From contig NZ_SJPX01000001.1 in assembly GCF_007860175.1 (NCBI RefSeq), positions 1,116,001 through 1,180,000 on the forward strand: DNA of 64,000 nucleotides, in the 5' to 3' direction. The notes beneath the pieces are model-generated. The model did no database searches. It had not been told where the DNA came from and saw only the letters and a list, made by a program, of their open reading frames with translations. Positions 25,303 through 33,934 of the stretch are shown here, in pieces. Source of the stretch: Rubripirellula reticaptiva. GTDB lineage: Bacteria > Planctomycetota > Planctomycetia > Pirellulales > Pirellulaceae. Positions within the stretch are counted from its first letter, which is position 1. Each line of letters opens with the position of its first letter. A program made the translations under genes and the position numbers.

Positions 25303-26382
25303 TCAGTCGCCCATGAACATTTCGCCGAGTCCGCCTAGCACCGATCCTTCGCCCTTGCGTGATCCGCCACCGACGCCGGGCATGCTGCTGGCGACGCGTC
25401 CGGCCAAACGACTGAACGGCAGCGACTGCAACCACACCGGTCCCGGACCGGTGACCGTGGCTAGAAACAAACCCTCGCCACCAAAAAATGCATTCTTGAG
25501 TCCGCCGACGAATTGGATGTCGTAATTGATCGACGGGCCGAGCGCCATGATGCATCCGGTGTCGACGCGCAGTTGTTCGCCCTGTTTCAGTTCGCGGTAC
25601 ATCATGGTGCCGCCTGCGTGAACGATTGCGATCCCGTCGCCCTTCAATCGTTGCATGATGAAACCTTCGCCGCCAAACAGGCCGGCGCCGATTTTCTTTT
25701 GAAACGCGATGTCGATCTTGATACCGCGAGCCCCGCACAGAAACGCATCTTTTTGGCAAATCAGTTCGCCGCCTAATTGATCCAAGTGCATCGGGATCAT
25801 GCGGCCGGGATAGGGCGAACCGAAGGCGACTTTGGCTTGGCGACTGCCCATGTTGGTGAACGTGGTCATGAACAGAGACTCGCCGGTCAAAACTCGCTTG
25901 CCTGCGGAAAGGGCTTTGTTGAGAAGCCCTTTGTTTTGCTCGGACGGGTCGCCCAATACTGTCGCCATTTCAATGCCAGCGGTCATGTACATCAGTGCGC
26001 CGGCTTCGGCGATGGTTTGTTCGCCAGGATCCAGCGTGATTTCGACGTATTGGGCTTCGTGGCCAAAAATTTCGTAGTCGATTTCGTCCGCCGTACGTGC
26101 CCGGCCGTCGTTGGACTGGCCGCCCCGCATGGAGACTTGCGCCGTCGCGATTTCGTTACTCCCCGCCATGAAATCGTTATCACCGTCGGCCGCGGAATTG
26201 ACCATCGGCGCCGATGACTCGACCACCCGTGCGCCGAAAGGCTGCATCGAAAAGGGTTCGTCCGATTCGTCACTTGCGGGGATCGAAAAGTTGCTGCCAC
26301 AGGCTTTGCAGTTCACTTTTCGGCCAACCATCGAAGCCTCGCCGCGGTACTGTTTTCCGCATTGGGGGCAGTTGAAAATCAT
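25303..26382 (-). CDS. AIM24-family protein with an N-terminal zinc ribbon
   Basis: Protein of 359 residues. Residues 1-32 form a zinc ribbon with Cys5, Cys8, Cys25 and Cys28 (CPQCGKQY, CKACGSNF). A linker of about 60 residues follows. From about 105 the AIM24/TIGR00266 domain begins (YVEITLDPGEQTIAEAGALM), with the repeated motif pattern EGFIMQRLKGDGIAIVHAGG and VGGLKNAFFGGEGLFLATV characteristic of this beta-helical family. The biochemical role of AIM24 proteins in bacteria is unknown; the mitochondrial member is linked to inner-membrane organisation. It is on the same strand as the sulfatase but separated by 117 bases and a hairpin. Confidence 0.9.
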   Translation of the reverse strand: MIFNCPQCGKQYRGEASMVGRKVNCKACGSNFSIPASDESDEPFSMQPFGARVVESSAPMVNSAADGDNDFMAGSNEIATAQVSMRGGQSNDGRARTADEIDYEIFGHEAQYVEITLDPGEQTIAEAGALMYMTAGIEMATVLGDPSEQNKGLLNKALSAGKRVLTGESLFMTTFTNMGSRQAKVAFGSPYPGRMIPMHLDQLGGELICQKDAFLCGARGIKIDIAFQKKIGAGLFGGEGFIMQRLKGDGIAIVHAGGTMMYRELKQGEQLRVDTGCIMALGPSINYDIQFVGGLKNAFFGGEGLFLATVTGPGPVWLQSLPFSRLAGRVASSMPGVGGGSRKGEGSVLGGLGEMFMGD

Positions 26383-26606
26383 ATTTAAGCCTCAGGATTG
26401 CTGTAAAAACTGAAAATTTGGATGCCGCCGTTCATTTTGCCCAGGCCGATCAAATGCTCAATCGAGGCGCAAGATTGCGTCAAAATATAAAGGTAATGGA
26501 AAACGAGTCTTCGCTGGTGGTAAACTGTGTTGTTCGGGAAAGCCTTGCCCGGCTCTCCCACTACTCGGATTTCCCAACCTATCCACGATCTGAAGGTCTC
26601 TTAATT

Positions 26607-27983
26607 TTGTCCGAAATCAACCAACAACGTCGTAAGTTTTTGAAGACGACCGCGATCGCCGGCAGTGCCGCGACGGTTCCATACTTCTACTCCACCCCAA
26701 AATCCTTGGCGGATGAATCGACGAGCAAGAACGACCGAATGGCGATTGGCGTGATCGGTGCTGGCGGAATGGCCAACGGCAATATGAATGCGGCCAAGAA
26801 ATGGTTGGACGTCGTCGCCATCGCCGACGTTGACAAAGGTCGCGCCGATAAATTCAACAAGCAGCACAGCGAAGGCAAAGCCGACACGTACGAAGACTAT
26901 CGCGAGATTTTGCAACGCGACGATATCGATGTGATTCACGTTGCGACGCCGGATCACTGGCACACGAAACCGCTGATCGAAGCGATGTTGGCTGGCAAAG
27001 ATGTTTACTGTGAAAAGCCTCTGACGTTGACGATCGACGAAGGCAAATTGATCCGTAAAGTTCAGAAAGAAACGGGCCGTGTTGTCCAAGTCGGAACGCA
27101 ACAACGCAGCACATTCCCGCTGTTTGTCAAAGCCATGGCGATGGTCAACGAAGGTCGTGTCGGTAAGATCCAGCGAGTGCAAGCCGCTATCGGTGGCGCG
27201 CCTTCGTGCGGCGCAATTCCCGTGGTCGATGTTCCGAAAAATCTGAACTGGGATCGTTGGCTCGGTCCGGCACCAAGTGTCGATTATCGCCTCAGCGAAA
27301 ACGGTAAGAACACGAATTGCCATTACGAGTTCCGTTGGTGGTACGAGTACTCGGGCGGCAAGTTGACCGACTGGGGCGCTCACCACGTTGACATCAGCAA
27401 TTGGGCTTTGAAGTTGAACGGTCAAACCGAAGGTCCTTTGTCGATCGGTGGCAAAGCGACTCATCCGGTTGAGTTCAAAAATGGCGTGGCGGTCGACAAT
27501 GATCGCTACAACACGGCGACGAGTTTCCAGTTCAATGTTGCCTACCCAGGTGGCACTGAGATGGTCATCCGGAATGACACTGACAACGGCGTCTTGATCG
27601 AAGGTGACAAGGGTCGAATTTTCGTCAATCGCAGGAAGTTGGTCGGCGCGCCTGTTGAAGAACTCAAGGACAACCCGTTGCCCGAAGATGCAATCAGCAA
27701 GGTTTATCGCGGCATGCCGATGGAACACAACGAGCGGGCCCAGCACTGGGCCAACTTCTTGCACTGCGTCAAGACTCGCGAGACTCCGATAAGCGACGTT
27801 CACACTCACATGGAAATGTTGAATGTGTGTCACTTGGCCGGCATCTCGGCCCGGCTCGGTCGCGATTTGAAGTGGGACGATGCCAACGAGCAAATTGTTG
27901 GCGACGAAGAAGCCAACGGTATGCTGACGCGTCCTTATCGCGAAGGCTACGAAATCGAAATGAAAGAAGCTGTCGTTAGTTAA
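26607..27983 (+). CDS. Gfo/Idh/MocA family oxidoreductase with a twin-arginine signal
   Basis: From a TTG at 26607, with AAGG upstream, the protein has 458 residues and starts MSEINQQRRKFLKTTAIAG, a Tat signal of the kind common to planctomycete members. The frame stays open upstream to 26418, but that would add an unlikely 63-residue leader. The Rossmann fold shows IGVIGAGGMANGNM, then CEKPLTL with the family's catalytic-region Lys, and DWGAHHVDISNW further on. Members oxidise or epimerise sugars using a bound NAD(P). An exported location suggests action on released sugars. Transcription ends at the hairpins at 28008-28062. Confidence 0.88.
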   Translation: MSEINQQRRKFLKTTAIAGSAATVPYFYSTPKSLADESTSKNDRMAIGVIGAGGMANGNMNAAKKWLDVVAIADVDKGRADKFNKQHSEGKADTYEDYREILQRDDIDVIHVATPDHWHTKPLIEAMLAGKDVYCEKPLTLTIDEGKLIRKVQKETGRVVQVGTQQRSTFPLFVKAMAMVNEGRVGKIQRVQAAIGGAPSCGAIPVVDVPKNLNWDRWLGPAPSVDYRLSENGKNTNCHYEFRWWYEYSGGKLTDWGAHHVDISNWALKLNGQTEGPLSIGGKATHPVEFKNGVAVDNDRYNTATSFQFNVAYPGGTEMVIRNDTDNGVLIEGDKGRIFVNRRKLVGAPVEELKDNPLPEDAISKVYRGMPMEHNERAQHWANFLHCVKTRETPISDVHTHMEMLNVCHLAGISARLGRDLKWDDANEQIVGDEEANGMLTRPYREGYEIEMKEAVVS

Positions 27984-28007
27984 TCTGCGACGTCAGTTTT
28001 GAGATTC

Positions 28008-28062
28008 GGCCAGGAACTTCCTGGCCAGTGCTGTAAAGCCAGGATCCGTCCTGGCTTTTTTT
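28008..28062 (+). terminator. Double-hairpin terminator after the Gfo/Idh/MocA gene
   Basis: The first hairpin (28008-28026) pairs GGCCAGGAA with TTCCTGGCC across one base. The second (28035-28058) pairs AAAGCCAGGA with TCCTGGCTTT around TCCG and is followed by T residues to 28062. The arms share the CCAGGA core, so the two can also pair with each other. Confidence 0.85.
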
Positions 28063-28067
28063 GATGT

Positions 28068-29114
28068 TTATTCAAAGATCGCTTGCACATGTTTGGCCCA
28101 GGTTTCCCAATTGTTAGCGGCCGATTCGAACGGTGCTCGCATCCAGCGGATGGGTGTTTCCGGCAACACGCGTGGCGGGAACTTGCTGCCGCGGCTGATT
28201 GGCAATTGGCTGCTGTCTCCCATCGCCAAACGGTCTTCGGTTTCGGGCGTGACCAAGTAATCAGCTAGTTTTCCAGCCGCGATCGGATGCGGTGAGTTTT
28301 TCAGGATCGCGATCGTATTGGGAATCCGCAGTGTTCCCGGTTGGTCGGATGCTTGATCGGGGTAGACGATGGCGACCGGGAAGCCCTGGTCTTTTTCGAT
28401 GATCGCGTCGTCCGTATCGGTCAGTCCCCAGGCCACGGTGCCGGCCGACACGGCCAGTGCAACCTGCTTGTTGCCCGACAAGATTTTGGCATTCTTTTCG
28501 ATCGCACGAAGTTGATCGAGTGTCTCGTCGTGACCGTTGATTTCGCGAAGCACCGCGAAGTGAGTCGCGGTGGTCCCGAACAGCGGCCGCGCCATCGCAC
28601 AATTGCCAGCCCACTTTGGATCGGCAAGTTCAGCGACGGAAGTGGGATACATGGCAGGGTCGGTCAGCAATTTTTTGTTCACGATCAAAACACGAGCACG
28701 CGCCGCAAACCCACACCAAGTTCCGTCACTGGACATCATGTCTCGCGGATAGCCGCCGTCAACGTTCCAGTCATGCTCGGCCAGCAGACCCAGCTTTTGA
28801 AGCCGGACCGTGTGCATGATTTCGTTGTTCCAAAACAAGTCACACGTTGGTGCTTTCTGTTCGGCGATGATTTGATTGACCAAGCCGACGGTCTTGGTGG
28901 ACTCGACATCGAACTTCGAAATGACACCGGTATCGTGATCGGTGGTTCGCTCAAAGGCATCCAATATCGGCATCGCGAATTCTTGGTCGAGCGCCGAATA
29001 AACGACCACATCGGACTCTGCTTTGGGGACACACCCGCCGCCGCTAAGGACGCTAAGCAAGACGCATAACCCTAGCAACAACGACGGGTTAGAATGACGG
29101 TATGAATCGAACAT
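28068..29114 (-). CDS. Solute-binding lipoprotein of an iron(III)-type ABC transporter (family 1)
   Basis: Protein of 348 residues with a lipobox (LLSVLSGGGC) after a short hydrophobic segment, so it should be a lipid-anchored periplasmic binding protein. The mature part begins VVVYSALDQEFAMPILDAFE, typical of FbpA/FutA/PotD-like proteins, followed by TCDLFWNNEIMHTVRLQKLGLL. A C-terminal block (ADYLVTPETEDRLAMGDSSQLPISRG) also fits. No permease or ATPase gene is next to it, so it is an orphan here. The ATG at 29114 overlaps the start of the divergent gene at 29102 by 13 bases; a downstream TTG start is possible. Confidence 0.85.
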   Translation of the reverse strand: MFDSYRHSNPSLLLGLCVLLSVLSGGGCVPKAESDVVVYSALDQEFAMPILDAFERTTDHDTGVISKFDVESTKTVGLVNQIIAEQKAPTCDLFWNNEIMHTVRLQKLGLLAEHDWNVDGGYPRDMMSSDGTWCGFAARARVLIVNKKLLTDPAMYPTSVAELADPKWAGNCAMARPLFGTTATHFAVLREINGHDETLDQLRAIEKNAKILSGNKQVALAVSAGTVAWGLTDTDDAIIEKDQGFPVAIVYPDQASDQPGTLRIPNTIAILKNSPHPIAAGKLADYLVTPETEDRLAMGDSSQLPISRGSKFPPRVLPETPIRWMRAPFESAANNWETWAKHVQAIFE

Positions 29115-30394
29115 GGATTTTCGCTTGGTTGGTTTGCGTGTTTACGTTGGTCGGTGATCCGGTCACCGCTGTTGGTCAGGATATAGGCGGACAGAACCGC
29201 ACCAATCTGTATCGTGTCGACGGTCGCTTCATCGAGTTGACGACGGACTTGGAATCTCGCGAAGAAGCCGAAACCTTGGTGGCTTCCTTTGATGCGGCCG
29301 TGCCCCAGTGGACCGGGTTTTGGGATCTAGCCGATGACCGGGTTGCCGGTTGGAAAGTCACCGCCTTCGTGATGCGAGACAAACAAGCGTTTGCCAGCCA
29401 AGGCTTGATTCCGATCCGCGTTCCTGACTTTCCGTACGGTTACGCCTTGAACGACTCGGTCTGGATCATGGCTCAGCCGAGTCAGTATTACACACGTCAC
29501 TTGATGTTGCACGAAGGCGCTCACTCATTGGCGTTCCACTGTTTCGGCGGCGCCGGCCCGACGTGGTTCATGGAAGGGACCGCCGAATTGTTGTCGACCC
29601 ATTCGGGCCAGGGCCAACAAACCAAGTCGATTGGCATCCCGAATGACAAAGCCGATGTGCCGTATTGGGGGCGATTCACCAAAATGAGCCAGGTTCGTGC
29701 CGAGTCAACCATCCCATCGATCGGCAAAGTGATGCAGTATCCGCCAACGTTATCGGGTGACGTCGAGTCGTACACGTTCAGTTGGGCGGCCGCGTCGATG
29801 TTCGCAGCTTACCCGGAATACCGAGACGTCTTTCGCGAAGCGGCAAATCGTGGTCGCGAAACCAGCCTCACATTCAATCGGCAATTCCGCCAACGCTTGG
29901 CGAAAGACTGGCCCATCGTCCAAGCTCGTTGGCGATTGCTGACGCATGATTTTGATTTTGGTTTCGATTGGGATCAACAGCAGGTCGCGATCTCGATCCA
30001 AGATCCGCTGTGGGACGGCAAGCCGATCAAGTTCACGGTTGAAGCGGATCGTGGCTGGCAATCGCCTGGCGTACGAGTGCCGTCGGGTGTGAAAGTCCGC
30101 GTGCGCGCCAGCGGCCAAGTCACTCTTGCGCAAGAACCGAAACCATGGATCAGTGAACCGGAGGGTGTGACGATCCAGTACGTCGTGGGCCGGCCGCTGG
30201 GGCAATTGATCGCGTGCGTGCTGCCCAACCAAACGCCGCGGCAAGACGAACTGCCGACGATTGATGTTCAAACGATCGGCAATCAATCGGTGGTCGACGT
30301 TGCCGCGCACAGTTGGCTGTTGTTCAAAGTCAACGATGCGGTTGGTGACCTGGGCGACAACGGCGGATCGTTTGAGGTCACGATCGAACCGTGA
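29102..30394 (+). CDS. Secreted HExxH zinc-metallopeptidase-like protein (DUF1570-like)
   Basis: Protein of 430 residues with a signal peptide (IFAWLVCVFTLVGDPVTAVG). The zinc motif is LMLHEGAHSLAFH (HExxH) followed about 16 residues later by WFMEGTAELLSTH, whose Glu is a plausible third ligand as in gluzincin-type peptidases. The second half (about 290-430) is a beta-rich domain. Length and layout recall planctomycete DUF1570-type proteins. Proteolysis is inferred from the motif. It is convergent with the methyltransferase gene, with 4 bases between stops, and its start overlaps the divergent lipoprotein gene. Confidence 0.75.
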   Translation: MNRTWIFAWLVCVFTLVGDPVTAVGQDIGGQNRTNLYRVDGRFIELTTDLESREEAETLVASFDAAVPQWTGFWDLADDRVAGWKVTAFVMRDKQAFASQGLIPIRVPDFPYGYALNDSVWIMAQPSQYYTRHLMLHEGAHSLAFHCFGGAGPTWFMEGTAELLSTHSGQGQQTKSIGIPNDKADVPYWGRFTKMSQVRAESTIPSIGKVMQYPPTLSGDVESYTFSWAAASMFAAYPEYRDVFREAANRGRETSLTFNRQFRQRLAKDWPIVQARWRLLTHDFDFGFDWDQQQVAISIQDPLWDGKPIKFTVEADRGWQSPGVRVPSGVKVRVRASGQVTLAQEPKPWISEPEGVTIQYVVGRPLGQLIACVLPNQTPRQDELPTIDVQTIGNQSVVDVAAHSWLLFKVNDAVGDLGDNGGSFEVTIEP

Positions 30395-30398
30395 CGCG

Positions 30399-31298
30399 TC
30401 ACTTTCGTGTAGCAACGACGATGAATCCGCCGGCAACGCCTCCGCCATTTCGGAATTCGCCGAGGAAGCGGTCCGCTTCGATGGCAAGTCGCAAGACTTC
30501 GCCGACGTGCCAACCGCAGGCATTCAGATCGGTGACCAATTCGCGTCGCGAGAATCGGTGCATGAACATCTCGCTGAGACCGCGATAGGCATAGGTCGCA
30601 TCGCCGAAGTCATGATCCTTTTTTGTGATTGATCGCAGCCACGAACGAGTCAGGTATCGGTACCCGCCCGATTCGGCGAGTGCGGCCCAGCGGTTGTGGA
30701 CGTGAATCACCAATTTGCCGCCTGGTCGAACGATCCTGGCGACATGCTGCATGACGGTTTGGCGATTGGCTCGGCCTTGGATCATGCCCATCGTGGCGAA
30801 CAGGCAAACCGCGTGGTCGGCGGTGCCGTCCGCGATTCCGCCAAGGTCAACCAAGTTGGCTTTGACCGGAAAGATGTGCCCAGGTGTGGAAGCGTCGGAT
30901 GGTTTCTGAGTCTGAGCCGCCTGAGCTTGCAGTGTTTGCACTTGGATTTTTTGCACTTGGATTCTTTGCACAAGGATTTTTTGCACAAGAACGCTGAGCA
31001 TCGGTTCGCTCAGATCGATTCCGATCACGTCGTATCCTCGACCCGCGAGCGGGAACGCGGTTCGGCCGGTTCCGCAACCCAAATCCAGTACTGTTTCGGG
31101 CTTGGTAGCAGAATTCGACACCCCTGGCAGTACTTTTGTCAGAATTTCGGCATCGACCCGACATACTGCTGCGTCTTCCACAAAGGCGTCGTAATGGTCC
31201 GCGATCGGCCGTTGATGGACATATTGCCAAGTTCCGGGGGCGACACCGGGGGGGCGACGCCACATTGGCGGCGGACTTGATGGCGGGGGCTGTTTCAC
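30399..31298 (-). CDS. SAM-dependent class I methyltransferase with an in-frame pentapeptide repeat insert
   Basis: Protein of 299 residues. The SAM-binding motif I is VLDLGCGTGRTAFPLAGRG (residues 70-88), motif II is VIGIDLSEPML, and the later VRPGGKLVIHVHNRW is the post-motif region. Between motif II and the expected acidic motif III sits a run of Val-Gln-Lys/Arg-Ile-Gln/Leu units (about 105-131) that lengthens the usual 15-20 residue connection to about 45. Substrate unknown. The N-terminus is Pro-rich (KQPPPSSPPPMWRRPPG). The start lies next to the gap promoter, and the two genes are divergent. Confidence 0.85.
   Translation of the reverse strand: MKQPPPSSPPPMWRRPPGVAPGTWQYVHQRPIADHYDAFVEDAAVCRVDAEILTKVLPGVSNSATKPETVLDLGCGTGRTAFPLAGRGYDVIGIDLSEPMLSVLVQKILVQRIQVQKIQVQTLQAQAAQTQKPSDASTPGHIFPVKANLVDLGGIADGTADHAVCLFATMGMIQGRANRQTVMQHVARIVRPGGKLVIHVHNRWAALAESGGYRYLTRSWLRSITKKDHDFGDATYAYRGLSEMFMHRFSRRELVTDLNACGWHVGEVLRLAIEADRFLGEFRNGGGVAGGFIVVATRK
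30906..30986 (-). repeat. 15-bp tandem repeat inside the methyltransferase gene
   Basis: Plus-strand units of the form TTTTTTGCACTTGGA recur about four times with point changes and decay at the low-coordinate end into Gln/Ala codons. Each unit encodes VQKIQ or a variant, and the array keeps the reading frame. Confidence 0.85.
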
Positions 31299-31314
31299 TT
31301 TTCGTATCGCTTCC

Positions 31315-31320
31315 TATAAT
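31315..31320 (+). promoter_or_regulatory. Candidate -10 box of the gap promoter
   Basis: A perfect TATAAT lies 84 bases before the gap start codon and just outside the divergent methyltransferase gene. The -35 position has only a weak TTTCAC-like hexamer. Confidence 0.45.
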
Positions 31321-31397
31321 TCGCGGCTAAAGAGTCTTTGGTGGGCCGTTCGCCGTCCTAAGAAGCTAGTTCCTCGAACACAATCAGAATAAGGTAA

Positions 31398-32393
<996 letters not shown>

Positions 32394-32424
32394 TTCGATT
32401 ACCTAGCGAATTCAGAAAAACGAA

Positions 32425-32456
32425 AAGGGTTTGGCAGTTATGCCGAGCCCTTTTTT
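32425..32456 (+). terminator. Rho-independent terminator of gap
   Basis: AAGGGTTTGGC pairs with GCCGAGCCCTT across AGTTAT (with G-T pairs), and six T residues follow at 32451-32456. Confidence 0.88.
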
Positions 32457-32575
32457 ATGCGTTTTTCGTGGCTAGAAAATCACGGCTCCCGCGTCTGAGG
32501 TTTACCGTTATGAAATCGATACGTTTTCGTAACGGATTGTTCGATCGATACACCGCGTGATTCTTTCTACGCCGC

Positions 32576-33934
32576 TCAAATTCCGCTTGCGGCTTTACGG
32601 GGCGACTTCGGCGGTTGTCGCCACGACGGTCCGGTAACGACCTGGGTCACTTGATCACGCAGCGACGTGTCAATCGCAGGCGGTTGGTCCAACCGAGTCA
32701 CGATCGAATCGGGGTCGGCTGGATCTTGGCCTTCGCCTAACCGGTTCCCCTTTCCGAAACAACGATTGTCGATCCAGCGGTGCCTGTCACCGGGATTCTG
32801 CAAATCGATCATCGGACCGCGGCGTGATACGATCAGGTTGTTGGTGAACGAACAGTTTTGTGGGGCGACTTGCGAGTCGTGTTCGATATCGGCGCCAATC
32901 AAAATGGACCGTTTGCATTCGATAAACGTGTTGCCAACGACTTTGGCACCTGAAACCGGTTCATAACCGTTGGCGGGCGAAGCGGGGATGCCGTTGGTGA
33001 TTGCAAGAGCGCTGCGAAAGTGGTCGCCTTCGAGTGCCTCGAAGTAATTGTTGGTGACGCAGTGGTCGATTCCGATGATGCGAACGCCGCCGCTACCGCG
33101 AGCTTTGTTCCCCAAAAACACGTTGCCATCGACTAGGCATCGGCGCCCGTGACGCAGGGTTAGTGTTCCGCTGCACTGGACGAAAAGATTTCCGCGGTAG
33201 ACATTGTCACATGACTTGTTTGAAATCGTTTCGGCCTCACCGTCACAGCGTTCGAACCGATTGGCTTGGACCGTGACATTGGCCGATAGGTAGGCTGTCT
33301 GGCTGTCGCCAACGCGAATCGTTTCGCCGCCGTTTCGCCCCAACACCGGGCGAGGTCCGAAATGGTTTTGCTCGATCGTGTGGCCACCGCTGTCGTCGCT
33401 CAACCAAACCACCATCGTTGCGCCGGGATTTCGCTTGCCGGCCAAATAGCAGTGGTCGACCGTATGGTTTTTTCCGTAGATCGATACGAACTTATTTTCA
33501 GTCTTTAAATCGGGTGGGTTGCAATCATCGATATCGATGTTGGTCAGCCTGCACGATCGAGCCAGGTGCTTGCTGTCCTTGCGAAATTCGACCAGTGCCG
33601 ATTTGTGCCACGCGTCGCGAAAGCAGAAACCGTCAACGGTAACGTGATCGCCAGCGATTCGAATTCGCGTGTTCCCCGATAGTGTCACGCCGCCGGGCGA
33701 GGCGGTGCGGAACAAGATTGGCGCATCGATGGTGCCCTGGCCCATCATCAACAAATCGGCATCTTTCCAGACCCCGTCGGCAAGCACGACCGTGTCGCCC
33801 GGTTCAAGCTCCTTCGTCGCCGACGCCAAAGCATCGGCGTTTGCGACTTGGTAATCCTTCGCCATGACGGTCCGCGGCGAAATCAAAATAAGGATCGCAA
33901 GGCCGATGCCCACGACCGCAAGCTTTCTATTCAT
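32576..33934 (-). CDS. Secreted PL6-family polysaccharide lyase (chondroitinase-B/alginate-lyase-like)
   Basis: Protein of 452 residues from ATG 33934; an in-frame ATG at 33949 adds five. The signal peptide is [21 protein letters not shown]. The core is a right-handed parallel beta-helix with many Asn/Val/Gly ladders. Family blocks include [44 protein letters not shown] and [14 protein letters not shown]; the last carries the Arg-His region and the GEAE block the Glu/Lys region used in the PL6 active site. It likely cleaves alginate or a related uronic polymer by beta-elimination. The start overlaps the 3' end of gyrA by 8 bases, so it appears to be read through from the gyrA transcript, an odd partner. 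Confidence 0.87.
   Translation of the reverse strand: MNRKLAVVGIGLAILILISPRTVMAKDYQVANADALASATKELEPGDTVVLADGVWKDADLLMMGQGTIDAPILFRTASPGGVTLSGNTRIRIAGDHVTVDGFCFRDAWHKSALVEFRKDSKHLARSCRLTNIDIDDCNPPDLKTENKFVSIYGKNHTVDHCYLAGKRNPGATMVVWLSDDSGGHTIEQNHFGPRPVLGRNGGETIRVGDSQTAYLSANVTVQANRFERCDGEAETISNKSCDNVYRGNLFVQCSGTLTLRHGRRCLVDGNVFLGNKARGSGGVRIIGIDHCVTNNYFEALEGDHFRSALAITNGIPASPANGYEPVSGAKVVGNTFIECKRSILIGADIEHDSQVAPQNCSFTNNLIVSRRGPMIDLQNPGDRHRWIDNRCFGKGNRLGEGQDPADPDSIVTRLDQPPAIDTSLRDQVTQVVTGPSWRQPPKSPRKAASGI

Noticed and set aside
26601-27893. A 430-residue open frame antisense to the Gfo/Idh/MocA gene
   Set aside because: It mirrors the coding bias of the sense gene, has no ribosome-binding site, and gives no recognisable domain, while the sense strand has full family motifs.
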